A stretch of DNA of 64,000 bases from Terrimesophilobacter sp963702165 (GCA_963702165.1 OY969722.1:682001-746000), one strand, 5' to 3'. Shown: positions 45,754 through 54,777, counted from the stretch's first letter. The notes: a model not told the origin generated them from the letters alone. Numbers and translations: made by a program.

Positions 45754-46776
45754 ATGCGCGGAGTTGTCATGTACGGCCCCGGCGATGTCCGGGTCGAAGA
45801 GCGCGAAGACCCGAGCATCCGGGAACCCTCCGATGCGATCATCCGGGTGACCGCCGCGTGCATCTGCGGGTCTGACCTCTGGCCGTATCGAGGCGTCGAC
45901 AACCCTAAGTGGCCGATCCCCATGGGGCACGAGTACGTGGGAGTGGTCGAGCAGGTCGGCGACCAGGTCGCAACCATCAAAGTCGGCGACTTTGTCGTCG
46001 GGTCGTTCTTCGCATCCGACAACACCTGCGAGATCTGCCGAGCCGGATACCAGAGTCGCTGCGTGCACGCTGTGGGCATGGGGCGGATGGGTACGCAGGC
46101 TGAGCGGCTACGCGTTCCTCTCGCGGACGGCACGCTGGTGGCCACGTCGACTGCGCCGACTGCTCAGCAAGAGCGTGGTCTTTTGGCAGCATCCGACGTT
46201 CTGGGAACCGGATGGTTCGGCGCCGTCGCTGCGCAGGCCGGACCCGGCAAGACCGTCGCGGTGGTCGGCGACGGTGCGGTTGGCCTGCTGGCTGTGTTGG
46301 CGGCGAAGCGACTTGGCGCGGAGCGAATCATCGCGATGAGCCGCCACGCTGACCGCCAGGCGCTGGCCCGCCGGTTCGGCGCCACTGACATCGTCGAGGA
46401 GCGCGGAGATGACGGCGTGGCTCGGATCAAGGAATTGATCGGCGGACTGGGTGCGCACTCAGTCGTCGAAGCTGTGGGCACGCAGGAGTCGATGATGCAG
46501 GCGATCCGAGCGACGCGCGCTGGCGGGCACGTGGGATACGTCGGCGTCTCACACGACGTCGCCCTGCCCGGCGAGGAGCTGTTCTATTCCGGCGTGCACC
46601 TGCATGGCGGGCCGGCGCCGGTGCGCCGCTTCCTGCCTGAGCTGGTCGACCTGATCATGGGCGGCGAGATCGACCCCGGCCAGGTCTTCGACCTCACGCT
46701 GCCGCTGGAGCAGGCCGCCGAAGGATACAAGGCGATGGACGAGCGCCGCGCCATCAAGGTGCTGCTCACGCTCTGA
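45754..46776 (+). CDS. Zinc-dependent alcohol dehydrogenase family protein
   Basis: 340-aa MDR-family oxidoreductase. Catalytic zinc ligands are in CICGSDLWPYRG and GHEYVGVVEQVG. The structural-zinc lobe has three cysteines (NTCEICRAGYQSRC). Rossmann motif VAVVGDGAVGLLAVLAAKRLG binds NAD(P). The C-terminus ERRAIKVLLTL is typical of this branch. ATG with GAAGGGACG upstream. The adjacent 5' leader resembles that of the 41.0 kb lipoprotein. Confidence 0.9.
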   Translation: MRGVVMYGPGDVRVEEREDPSIREPSDAIIRVTAACICGSDLWPYRGVDNPKWPIPMGHEYVGVVEQVGDQVATIKVGDFVVGSFFASDNTCEICRAGYQSRCVHAVGMGRMGTQAERLRVPLADGTLVATSTAPTAQQERGLLAASDVLGTGWFGAVAAQAGPGKTVAVVGDGAVGLLAVLAAKRLGAERIIAMSRHADRQALARRFGATDIVEERGDDGVARIKELIGGLGAHSVVEAVGTQESMMQAIRATRAGGHVGYVGVSHDVALPGEELFYSGVHLHGGPAPVRRFLPELVDLIMGGEIDPGQVFDLTLPLEQAAEGYKAMDERRAIKVLLTL

Positions 46777-46798
46777 ATCGGGGCTGTACGCGCAACAC

Positions 46799-46877
46799 GC
46801 GCCACGTCCGGACATCCGCGCCCCGCGCAACGGGCGCGACTGTCCGGACCGGGTGCGCCCGACCGGAACATGCGCGG
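46799..46877 (+). repeat. Dispersed GC-rich repeat (family B), copy 3
   Basis: CCACGTCCGGACATCCGCGC, CCCGCGCAACGGGCGCGACT then GTCCGGACCGGG and GACCGGAACATGCGCG. The longest of the four copies, in the 217-bp gap after the alcohol dehydrogenase. Confidence 0.75.
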
Positions 46878-46993
46878 CTGACCGGAGCGGGCACGATTGG
46901 TTCGCAAGTTACCTTTCACATTTCCGTGCGCAACGCAGGCGCTTCGACGATGATGAATCGCAATCGCTAATGCATTTAGAAAGGGTCGATTCG

Positions 46994-47335
46994 ATGACGA
47001 AGTACCTGATCTCGTTCCCGAGTAGTGCCATGGTCATTCCGGAGGGAGAATTCCAGGCGGTGGTGGATGCCTCGCACGCGGTTGTGCAGGAGGCGAAGGA
47101 TGCCGGCGTCTGGGTGTTCGGCGGAGGTATTGATGAGAGTGTGCCGCCCGTAATGGTCGCTGCTGACGGGACCGTGACCGAAGGAACTTATCCGCAGACG
47201 AAGCAGATCGAAGGCGGCTACTCCGTTCTGGAACTGCCCTCGTATGAGGCGGCACTGGAATGGGCCGCAAAGATCGCGGCCTCCTGTCGATGCGCGCAGG
47301 AAGTTCGGGCGTTCCAGTACGACCCCGCCAGCTGA
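46994..47335 (+). CDS. YCII-related domain protein
   Basis: 113-aa ferredoxin-like-fold protein. MTKYLISFPSSAMVIPEGEF, ASHAVVQEAKDAGVWVFGGG, DGTVTEGTYPQTKQIEGGYS and SYEAALEWAAKIAASCRCAQ match the YCII/DGPF group often found beside ECF sigma factors. ATG 46994 has AAAGGG eight bases upstream. Role unknown. Confidence 0.85.
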   Translation: MTKYLISFPSSAMVIPEGEFQAVVDASHAVVQEAKDAGVWVFGGGIDESVPPVMVAADGTVTEGTYPQTKQIEGGYSVLELPSYEAALEWAAKIAASCRCAQEVRAFQYDPAS

Positions 47336-47352
47336 GCGGCGCCGAGCCGCCT

Positions 47353-48225
47353 CTAGACGAGGGAATCCTCAAGCACCTCCGCGAGGATGCGCTGTTGCAC
47401 CCCGTCGGGGTCGGGACTGGACTGGCCGGACATGGTCGACAACGCCTTCCAGAGCGCCCATCCTCGAGCCCGTTGCCAGGCGGAGTCATCGAGCCCTGCC
47501 GCCTCACGGAACGCGACACGGGCTTCGGCAGTGAAATAAGTCCAGGCCATGACTAGATCGCACGCCGGATCGCCGATCCCGCTGGTGCCGAAGTCGATGA
47601 CCGCCGACAACCTGCCTGCGTCCATGAGCAGGTTCCCCACCGCGATATCGCCGTGATACCAGACCGGTGCGGACTTCCAGACGCTGGTGGTGGCCTCCAG
47701 CCAGACAGTTCTGCAATGCTCAACATCGACCGCCCCATCGAGGCGTCGCAGGGCAGTCTGGACCTCATCGCTGTACACGCTCGGGTGGCAACCTCGGTAG
47801 AAGGAATGCCAACCGGCTGCGGTTCCTGCCTCCGTAGGGAGCGACCTCAGGGCAGTCAACATCTCCCCCAAGTCGTGCGCGAAGCGGAGCTGGTCGATTT
47901 GATCCACCTCGTCGACCGTGTCACCTGCCAGCCATCGGCGCACAGACCAGGGAAAAGGATAGGCACGGCTGGGCACTCCGACAGCGATCACCGCCGGCAC
48001 TGATAGCGGCAGCTTGCCGTCAAGGAACCGAAGCGTGCGATGCTCCTTTTCCACGGCCGCGGCGTAGGCCTGGGCACTCGGAAGACGCACGGAGAGGTCC
48101 TCCCCCAGGCGGTAGGTGCGGTTGTCCCAGCCCTGACGCGGCACCTGTCGAATGGGCAGCTTGCTCCACTGCGGAAACTGTTCTGCGACTAGTTCGGACA
48201 CGAGGGTTTCGTCAATGCTGACCAA
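47353..48225 (-). CDS. Aminoglycoside phosphotransferase (APH) family kinase
   Basis: 290-aa kinase-fold protein. GWDNRTYRLGEDLSVRLPS (nucleotide loop), WHSFYRGCHPS, catalytic loop WYHGDIAVGNLLMDAGRLSA and Mg-binding IDFGTSGIGDPACDLVMAWT. All key residues are present and length is normal. This APH branch in actinobacteria mostly acts on small metabolites or macrolide-like compounds; the substrate cannot be told. Confidence 0.87.
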   Translation of the reverse strand: MVSIDETLVSELVAEQFPQWSKLPIRQVPRQGWDNRTYRLGEDLSVRLPSAQAYAAAVEKEHRTLRFLDGKLPLSVPAVIAVGVPSRAYPFPWSVRRWLAGDTVDEVDQIDQLRFAHDLGEMLTALRSLPTEAGTAAGWHSFYRGCHPSVYSDEVQTALRRLDGAVDVEHCRTVWLEATTSVWKSAPVWYHGDIAVGNLLMDAGRLSAVIDFGTSGIGDPACDLVMAWTYFTAEARVAFREAAGLDDSAWQRARGWALWKALSTMSGQSSPDPDGVQQRILAEVLEDSLV

Positions 48226-48375
48226 GTTCCTGCCTTCGAATCCTCATGACGTGATATGTGCCGGATGGCTAGCAATCCAGCATGACAGCAAGAGGTGCAG
48301 ACCGCTCGCGAGACGAAACTATGAGCGCTTCGTCACCTCGGCCGAGCCTGTTGCGACCGCAACCAGGCGACGTCG

Positions 48376-49158
48376 GTGCTCGTCGGTACCATCAACCGAC
48401 TGACATTCGTGGTTCCGAGCCTTCCCGGCTTCGCCTTCTCGTCGCCATACGAAGGAGCTATCTCCGAGCGCCGACTCGCGGACACCATGCACACGCTGAT
48501 GACAGACGTGCTCGGATACGACCGCTACGTCACCTACGGCGAGGACGTGACCGCCAACGTGAATGACTTGCTAGCTGCCACGCATCCGGAATCAGTCGTC
48601 GGAGTTCTCGCGACCCATGCGCATTTTCCGACTGCTGCGGAACGCGACGCTCTCAACGACCCGCGGACCGAAGCCTTCTTCACCCGCCTCGCCGCCGACA
48701 TGCACGACATGAGCGGCTATGCGCATCTGCAGTCCACCCGACCGGACACCCTCGCGGCCGCACTGAACGATTCACCGGCCGGGCTGTTGGCGTGGCTCGT
48801 CGAGAAGCTGATCGAGTGGAGTGACACCCCTCGGGATAACCCTCGAGCTGTGGAGAGGCTGTTGTCGCGGGAGCGGATGCTCACGGAGGCGACGATCTAC
48901 TGGGCGACGCAGTCGATCGCGACGTCGTTCCGGCCGTACTTCGAGCGCGACTATGGCGCTGACATCCCACCCGTTGACGTGCCGGCATCGGTGCACATCC
49001 AACGGCATGAGCGCGACTACCCGGAAGCGGCGGCGCGCGCTTTCTACCGCGACCTGTTCGCCTTCGAGCGGCTGGAGCGAGGCGGCCACTTCGCCGCCGC
49101 GGAAGTTCCCGAAATCATCGCGGATCGACTGCGCGCACTCGTTGCGCATGTGCGGTGA
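48376..49158 (+). pseudogene. Epoxide-hydrolase-like alpha/beta hydrolase, 5'-truncated
   Basis: The remaining 260 residues match the C-terminal two thirds of epoxide hydrolases: VVPSLPGFAFSSP, RYVTYGEDVTANVNDLLAAT around the nucleophile Asp (normally G-G-D-x-G, here G-E-D), and HIQRHERDYPEAAARAFYRD with GGHFAAAEVPEIIAD (catalytic His). The N-terminal EHN region of about 110–120 residues is absent, and no start with a ribosome site is seen. Probably a non-functional remnant. Confidence 0.65.
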
Positions 49159-49165
49159 CAAATCT

Positions 49166-50404
49166 CTAGTAGGAAAGAGCACAGGTCTCGTCGGCTGCGG
49201 TTTGGCCCTGAACACCCTCCAGCACTTCGGGGGTGGCGGATGGTGGAGCACTCGGGCTCGAAGGCGCGGGGGCGCCTTCCCCGGTTTCGGACGCATCTGT
49301 CATCGACGTGCCCAGACCGGTCTTGCCCGGCACGAATCGTTCGTCGGCCCGGATCTTGTCCATCATCTTCTCGGCCTCAGCCGTCGCCGGCGCCACTTTC
49401 CCGGCGTAGACGCCATCCTGCCCATAGACACTCGGGTATTGAGCGAACGCGATGTTCTCGAGCCCCATGCCATTCAGCGCCTGTGCCATGGCGACCATCG
49501 TCATTGGGTTCCTGAGACTGTTCGAGAGAATCGTGTTCTCGCTCACCACGGTCGCCAGCTTGAAGAGCGCCACCGGATCGTTGAGAACGCCGTCTGGCTT
49601 CTTCAGCGTCCGCAGCATCGACGACAGGAACATCTGCTGGGTGCTGATCCGCCCCAAGTCGCTGCCGTCGCCCACACCGTACCGAGTGCGGAGGAAGTTC
49701 AGAGCCCGTTCTCCGGACAGCTCGTGCGTTCCGGCGGCATCCACTCTGAAATTGCTCCGGATGTCGTTGATCGGACCGTCCACGCACACGGGCACACCGC
49801 CGATCACCTCCGTGATCTTCTTCACGCCCTCGAATTTGACCTGCAGCGCGAAAGGAATGTCGAGCCCGGTGAGTTCCGACACGGTCAGGACAGTGCAGGC
49901 GAGCCCGCCGTACGCCAGCGTGTTGTTGATCGGCTGGGCGGACATGGCTGAGTGAAAGCCCTTGCCATCTTTCCGCGGACACGCCGGGATCGGCACGACC
50001 ATGTCCCGCGGAATGCTCACCGCAACGGCACTCTGCTGGTCCTCGGCGACGTGAATGAGCATCGTGACGTCGTTGAGTTCCGCCGTGCCGCGTCCGTTGC
50101 AGCCCGAATCGTCCTCGCACACGTCGCTGCCGACCACCAGCACGTTGAAGCCACCCTCGAAGGAGCCCAGAGACGGCGGCGGTCCCTGCGTTTCGCCGAC
50201 CAGCGGCACCGATTCGATTTTGCTCTGCAGGTTCAGCAGAACCACCCCGACCAGGCTGACGCTCGACACAACAACCACCGCGCATCCGATTGCCGCCGCC
50301 TTGAGAAGAACGCGCCAGGCCGGGTGACGGTGAAGACGACCGTGCCGGGCCAGGGTGGTCGGATGCCTGTGACTCGAGCTCCGCGGGGCGCGCATCAGGT
50401 TCAT
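49166..50404 (-). CDS. LytR–CpsA–Psr (LCP) family cell-wall ligase
   Basis: 412-aa membrane protein that attaches wall polymers to peptidoglycan. Basic cytoplasmic N-terminus, one helix (LLKAAAIGCAVVVVSSVSLV, about 33–55) and the LCP domain with FNVLVVGSDVC, ELNDVTMLIHVAED, VSIPRDMVVPIPAC, GERALNFLRTRYGVGDGSDL and RISTQQMFLSSMLRTL. The conserved Arg/Asp set for pyrophosphate lipid binding is present. A Ser/Pro-rich tail ends ADETCALSY. Confidence 0.92.
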   Translation of the reverse strand: MNLMRAPRSSSHRHPTTLARHGRLHRHPAWRVLLKAAAIGCAVVVVSSVSLVGVVLLNLQSKIESVPLVGETQGPPPSLGSFEGGFNVLVVGSDVCEDDSGCNGRGTAELNDVTMLIHVAEDQQSAVAVSIPRDMVVPIPACPRKDGKGFHSAMSAQPINNTLAYGGLACTVLTVSELTGLDIPFALQVKFEGVKKITEVIGGVPVCVDGPINDIRSNFRVDAAGTHELSGERALNFLRTRYGVGDGSDLGRISTQQMFLSSMLRTLKKPDGVLNDPVALFKLATVVSENTILSNSLRNPMTMVAMAQALNGMGLENIAFAQYPSVYGQDGVYAGKVAPATAEAEKMMDKIRADERFVPGKTGLGTSMTDASETGEGAPAPSSPSAPPSATPEVLEGVQGQTAADETCALSY

Positions 50405-50492
50405 CCCCGCTCCCCCTCTGGCCGCATCCGGCGGCGAGTTCCTCTCACCGCTGAGGTGTTGTCAACGATACATGGGCTCGTCGCCTGAGCGG

Positions 50493-51356
50493 TCAGCGCT
50501 GCCGCTTGTCGTAATCGAAGTGCACCGCAGGAAAGACGATTCGTTCCACGAATGCGGGCACGTTGTGCAGTCCGTCTTGGGCGTATCCAAGGCGGCGATC
50601 CGCTCCATCTCCTCCGGCGTCAACTCGAAGTCGAAAAGTTCGATGTTGGACTGAATATGCGCAGGGTTGGTCGATTTCGGGATGGCGATGTTGCCGTCCT
50701 GAATCTGCCAGCGCAGGATCACTTGCACCGGCGACTTTCCGTACTTCCGCCCGAGTTCCGCGAAGAGGGGCTCGGAGAGCAGCCTCTGATTGCCGTGCCC
50801 GATCGGGTACCAGGACTCCAAGACGGTGCCGAACTGCTCGAGGAAAGCCTTCAGTTCTCGCTGCTGGAAGTAGGGGTGGCACTCCACCTGCGACACGGCC
50901 GGCATGATCGTGGCCTGGCTCGTGATCTCGGTCAGTTTCTGCTGGCTGAAGTTACAGATGCCGATCGAACGAACCTTGCCTGCGCTGACCGCCTCCTCCA
51001 TCGCCTTCCACGCCCCGAGGTAGTCTCCGTACTGCTGATGCAGTAGCAGAAGGTCCACGTAGTCAACGTCGAGCCGCTTCAGGCTGCCGTCGATCGCGGG
51101 TGGGGTTCTCGCGTACCCGAAATCGGATGGCCAGAGCTTTGTCGTGAGGAAGATGTCCTCGCGCGCCAGGCCGCTGTCACGAATCGCTCTGCCCGACGGC
51201 GCGCTCGTTGAAGTACATGTTCGCGGTATCGACCAACCGGTATCCCACCTCGAACGCGCGCGCGAGCGCCGCGCCAACGTCGGCGGAAGGAACCAGGTAG
51301 ACGCCGATGCCGACCTTGGGGATCTGGCTGCCGTTGTTCAGGGTGAAAGTCTCCAT
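50493..51356 (-). CDS. Aldo/keto reductase (two frameshifts)
   Basis: About 287-aa NADPH-dependent reductase. First frame: TFTLNNGSQIPKVGIGVYLV and DTANMYFNERAVG (catalytic Asp/Tyr). After an extra base near 51192: FLTTKLWPSDFG, YVDLLLLHQQYGDYLGAWKA, GICNFSQQKL, ECHPYFQQ, QVILRWQIQDGNIAIPKSTN. A second change near 50580 gives the tail ending HFDYDKRQR at 50493; without it the frame runs on to about 50462. ATG 51356 follows AGGAGG by four bases. Real decay or sequence errors. Confidence 0.75.
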
Positions 51357-51497
51357 GACTCCTCCTGATGCCAGTATCTCGCCGCATGGGCCGCCCATTG
51401 GCGGCCACGCATACCTAGGAGGTCATTCAAAGGGTGGAGCTTGTAACCAAATCGATGGTGCGGACATTCTTAGTTGTGGGGCGTTCTCAAATATCCG

Positions 51498-51748
51498 ATG
51501 TGGAGCTGTGGCACAGCAGCCTCAGCGGTGACGGAGCTGCCTTCACGCAACTCTTCGACCGTCACCGTGATCGCGTGTTCCACCATGCGCTGCGGCTCGT
51601 GGAGATCCCAGCGGACGGTGAGGATGTCACCGCCATCTCGTTCATCGGCTACGGCGCCGCGAAAACCCGGTTGTCCCGCGCACGCGGCCGACTCCGAATA
51701 GCGCTGGAGCCAAGCATCCGCACGCCCGAAGAAAGGACCGCACCGTGA
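51498..51748 (+). pseudogene. ECF sigma factor with large internal deletion
   Basis: Starts like an ECF factor (VELWHSSLSGDGAAFTQLFD, RHRDRVFHHALRLVEIPADG, EDVTA), then jumps straight to the end of region 4 (GAAKTRLSRARGRLRIALEP). About 80–100 residues covering regions 2.3–4.1 are missing while the reading frame is kept. The stop still overlaps the partner gene by GTGA. Not expected to work as a sigma factor. Confidence 0.7.
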
Positions 51749-52543
51749 ACACCACACGGTTCACTCCAGAACGCAGCGAGGCCATCAGGGCCGAGCTTCA
51801 ACGTCGCGTGAACGCTACTGAGCCCCTCCGGAGTCGGCCCCACCGCAAGTTCACGGGGCTCGCGATTTTCGTGGTCGCCGGCGTCGTGTCGGGCGGCGCT
51901 GTCGCCGCAACGGCGACATCGAGCCTGTTCTGGCCGAACATGTCTTCCGATCCGTTGCCTGGCGCGCAAACGGCCACGGCCTTGACCGACGTCATCATCA
52001 CCGAAGGCACCGGCAGTCTTGCCATCGAACTGTCCCGGCCAACCGACGGATGCCACACACCTCAGCGTCGTGTTCACCTGTCGCACGGCCGGAACTTTCG
52101 GGTGGGGGCTCGACGCATCCGGCAATAACTCGGACATCGTGTGCGGGCCGGGCGACATGTCCAGCTACAACTTTCCCATCTCAGCCGGAACCGTGAACTT
52201 CTACGTGACCACGACCGACCCCAAGGCGAGCTGGTCCATTGCCAGCCGCTTCGTGCAGAGCCGCACCGAGCCGCTCGGCGTCAACGAGAACGGCGAAACG
52301 TACGGTGTCGAGGCAGAGGGCGGCAAAATCCCAGACCTGATCGCGGCCTTCGGGCGTGCAGACGACGGGACCTTGGTTTCCGGGTACGTCAGGGCCTCTG
52401 ACCTGGAGCAACCGATGCCGACTTCGCCAGAAGAGGCAATCCGCATGCAGGAGGAATACCTGGCGAAGTACCCGAACGGGCGGGACATCCCGGTGTACAA
52501 GTCAGACGGAACAACCCGGATTGGCACATTCACGATCGGTTGA
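51745..52543 (+). CDS. Membrane-anchored sigma-factor partner (one frameshift)
   Basis: About 265-aa protein. Cytoplasmic N-terminus TRFTPERSEAIRAELQRRVN, transmembrane helix FTGLAIFVVAGVVSGGAVAA (about 37–56), then the exported domain. The frame changes near 52045 at ELSRPTD/ATHLSVVFTCRTAGTFG. The second part continues to YVRASDLEQPMP, EEAIRMQEEYLAKYPNGRDI and VYKSDGTTRIGTFTIG. Coupled by GTGA to the deleted sigma gene, so the whole module appears to be decaying. Confidence 0.68.
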
Positions 52544-52584
52544 CGAGGGAGTGCCCCTCGATGCCGAGTTAGCGCTCGGTGGTC

Positions 52585-52685
52585 GGTGGAGCCGGGCATG
52601 GTAGCCTCGCCGAAGACTTCCAGCTTCGGCTGGCGGGTACTGGTTGAGACAGTGCGAAACCCCGGCCGTGAGGCCGGGGTTTTCT
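52585..52685 (+). ncRNA. Candidate small structured RNA
   Basis: The gap 52544–52822 holds a hairpin (CCGAAG…CTTCGG, 52610–52629) followed 30 bases later by a strong intrinsic terminator. A –10-like GGTAGCCT precedes it near 52601. No open reading frame fits. An independent small RNA, or a leader for the downstream oxidoreductase ended by attenuation, would both fit. Confidence 0.35.
52656..52685 (+). terminator. Intrinsic terminator
   Basis: AACCCCGGCC / GGCCGGGGTT stem with GTGA loop followed by TTTTCTC. The clearest rho-independent terminator in the window. It is 138 bases before the D-amino-acid dehydrogenase start. Confidence 0.85.
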
Positions 52686-52822
52686 CGTCGGCCGACGCGC
52701 GGCTCCCTTTCCGGGAAGACCTTCGCGACGCGCGGGGCTCATCGGATTCGGCCGTCGCATCCGGCACCCTCTACCCTGAGACCAGCCTCCCCTCGTCTCG
52801 GCAGTAGAAAGCACCATCGCAC

Positions 52823-54055
52823 ATGAAGCCCCAACGCGTTGTCGTCATCGGCGCGGGAATGATCGGCCTTGCCACCGCGTGGCACCTGCAGGAGCGCGGC
52901 GTGGAGGTGACCGTCGTCGACCGCAGTGGCGTCGCAGCTGGATCCTCCTGGGGCAACGCCGGGTGGCTCACGCCCTCGCTCACTCTTCCGCTCGGCGAGC
53001 CGTCGATGCTCATGGCCGGCCCCTGGCAGCTGGTCAAGCCTTCGTCACCGCTGTACGTGCCGCTCGACCCAAGGCTCGTGCCGTTCCTCACCGGATTCGC
53101 CTGGCACTCGCTGCCCAAGCAGTGGAAAAAGTCGATCGGCATCTTCGCCAAGGTCAACCCGCTGGCCATGGATGCCTTCCACGAGCTCGCCGCGGGTGGC
53201 GTAAGCGAGCCGGTCACGCAGGCCAAGCCGTTCCTCGCCGGTTTCCGGAGCGACAAGGATCGCGCCGGACTGCTCCGCGAGTTCGAGGTTGTGAAGGCAT
53301 CCGGCGGCGAGGTGGACTACGACCTCGCCACCGGCGCCCAGCTGCGGGAGATCGAGCCGACCCTGAGCGACGCCGTCACCGCCGGCGTCCTGCTGCACGG
53401 CCAGTGGTTCATCGACCCACCGAAGTACGCCGAATCGCTCGCAGATGTCGTGCGCGCCCGCGGCGGTGAGATCGTCACCGGGTTCGAGGTCACCGACATC
53501 GTCGACACGGGCAGCGGTGTCACGGTGACCGCAGCATCCGGCGAGAAGATCGACACGGATGCTGTCGTGATCGCCACCGGCGCGTGGCTGGGTCGCCTGG
53601 CCCGCAAGTTCGGGGTCAAGGCCATCGTGCAGGCCGGACGCGGCTACAGCTTCAGCGTCAAACCGGAGGTGATGCCGACGCATCCGATCTACTTCCCCAC
53701 TCAACGTCTCGCCTGCACGCCGCTCGGCGACCGGTTGCGCGTCGGCGGCATGATGGAGTTCAAGGGGGTGGATGCTGCGGCTGACCCTCGCCGCATCCGG
53801 CTGCTCGTCGATACGGCCCGGCCCGTGTTCCAGGGCATCGACTGGGATGACCGGCAGGACGAGTGGGTCGGCGGACGCCCGGTGACCACCGACGGGCACG
53901 CGCTCATCGGTCCGACGCGGTCTCCGCGGGTCTTCGTCGGAGGCGGGCACGGCATGTGGGGCATCGCGCTCGGCCCGCTGACCGGGCGGATACTGGCGAG
54001 TTCAGTCGTCGGTGAACCCGATCCGCTGCTCGAGCACTTCAATCCGCTGCGTTAG
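52823..54055 (+). CDS. FAD-dependent D-amino-acid dehydrogenase-like oxidoreductase
   Basis: 410-aa DAO-family flavoenzyme. N-terminal Rossmann motif VVVIGAGMIGLATAWHLQER (6–25), GSSWGNAGWLTPSLTLPLGE as in DadA, AVVIATGAWLGRLARKFGV, and the C-terminal FAD block GRPVTTDGHALIGPTRSPRV with GGGHGMWGIALGPLTGRILA. Oxidatively deaminates D-amino acids or related amines; substrate unproven. Intact and of normal length. Confidence 0.9.
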   Translation: MKPQRVVVIGAGMIGLATAWHLQERGVEVTVVDRSGVAAGSSWGNAGWLTPSLTLPLGEPSMLMAGPWQLVKPSSPLYVPLDPRLVPFLTGFAWHSLPKQWKKSIGIFAKVNPLAMDAFHELAAGGVSEPVTQAKPFLAGFRSDKDRAGLLREFEVVKASGGEVDYDLATGAQLREIEPTLSDAVTAGVLLHGQWFIDPPKYAESLADVVRARGGEIVTGFEVTDIVDTGSGVTVTAASGEKIDTDAVVIATGAWLGRLARKFGVKAIVQAGRGYSFSVKPEVMPTHPIYFPTQRLACTPLGDRLRVGGMMEFKGVDAAADPRRIRLLVDTARPVFQGIDWDDRQDEWVGGRPVTTDGHALIGPTRSPRVFVGGGHGMWGIALGPLTGRILASSVVGEPDPLLEHFNPLR

Positions 54056-54072
54056 GCGGGGAGTGGATCGAC

Positions 54073-54777
54073 TCAGCCCACAGCTGACTTCCAGAGTCGA
54101 TCCAGCGGCGTTTGCGACGGACAGCTTGCATCCAGTCGTTGCCATTCGTCTGAGCTGAGCGTCAAGAAGTACGAATCAGTGTACGGACTCCATGCGACGA
54201 ACCCCTCAGTCTCGCTCTGCTCGACGAACGCGCTCCGACTAGGCGGAGTGGCGAGCCCCTGGATGCCCATTTGTTCAAGGCATGGCATCAACTCGTCAAC
54301 AAAGTACGTGTACATCACCGTGAGTTGCGCGCGGGTCGGTGGTTGACCGAAGCGCGGGTCAACGGGATAGAGCGCGTGACACTCGTAGATCCGTTGATAG
54401 AGAGGACTATCCGGACCCTTTTGAGCGTCCGGAATCCGGGTGTAATCTATCCCGCCACCAGACGATCGAGCATCAAAACCGGCCTCGTTGACGCACGATG
54501 CCTGCGCGCTCCCCCACTCTTGCTGGGACACGTAGCGGACGACCTCATAGTTCGGCGGATCACTGATGCCGAGCTGATTCGCTAGTTCTCCGAGGTTCTC
54601 CTGATGCCATGCGCGAAGGTCGGACTCGGTGTAGCTGGGCAAGTCGATCGCGCTGATGCCACCGGGATCCGTTACCGGCGGGCCGGTGGTCACGCAAGCG
54701 CTCGTTAACAGCATCGACCCGAGAATGAACGCGCCACTAAGGAGCCTCAAACGCCGCACGTGGCCCCCGGCGGACAC
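54073..54777 (-). CDS. Lipoprotein of the Cys-patterned paralogous family
   Basis: 234-aa lipoprotein. Signal peptide LLSGAFILGSMLLTSAC with lipobox Cys near 28. The mature domain has AQASCVNEAGFDARSSGGGI, RIYECHALYPVDPRFGQPPT, VMYTYFVDELMPCLEQMGIQ and a late Cys (LDASCPSQTP). Spacing matches the 34.7 kb protein closely (C…GF, C…YPVDP, Y.YFVDEL.PCLE..G…S.FV…W.PY). Converges with the upstream oxidoreductase. Function unknown. Confidence 0.75.
   Translation of the reverse strand: MSAGGHVRRLRLLSGAFILGSMLLTSACVTTGPPVTDPGGISAIDLPSYTESDLRAWHQENLGELANQLGISDPPNYEVVRYVSQQEWGSAQASCVNEAGFDARSSGGGIDYTRIPDAQKGPDSPLYQRIYECHALYPVDPRFGQPPTRAQLTVMYTYFVDELMPCLEQMGIQGLATPPSRSAFVEQSETEGFVAWSPYTDSYFLTLSSDEWQRLDASCPSQTPLDRLWKSAVG

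Noticed and set aside
47353..48225. Acquired aminoglycoside-resistance gene
   Set aside because: The APH fold is clear, but the sequence belongs to the broad chromosomal APH family; no resistance-cassette context or recognisable named allele.
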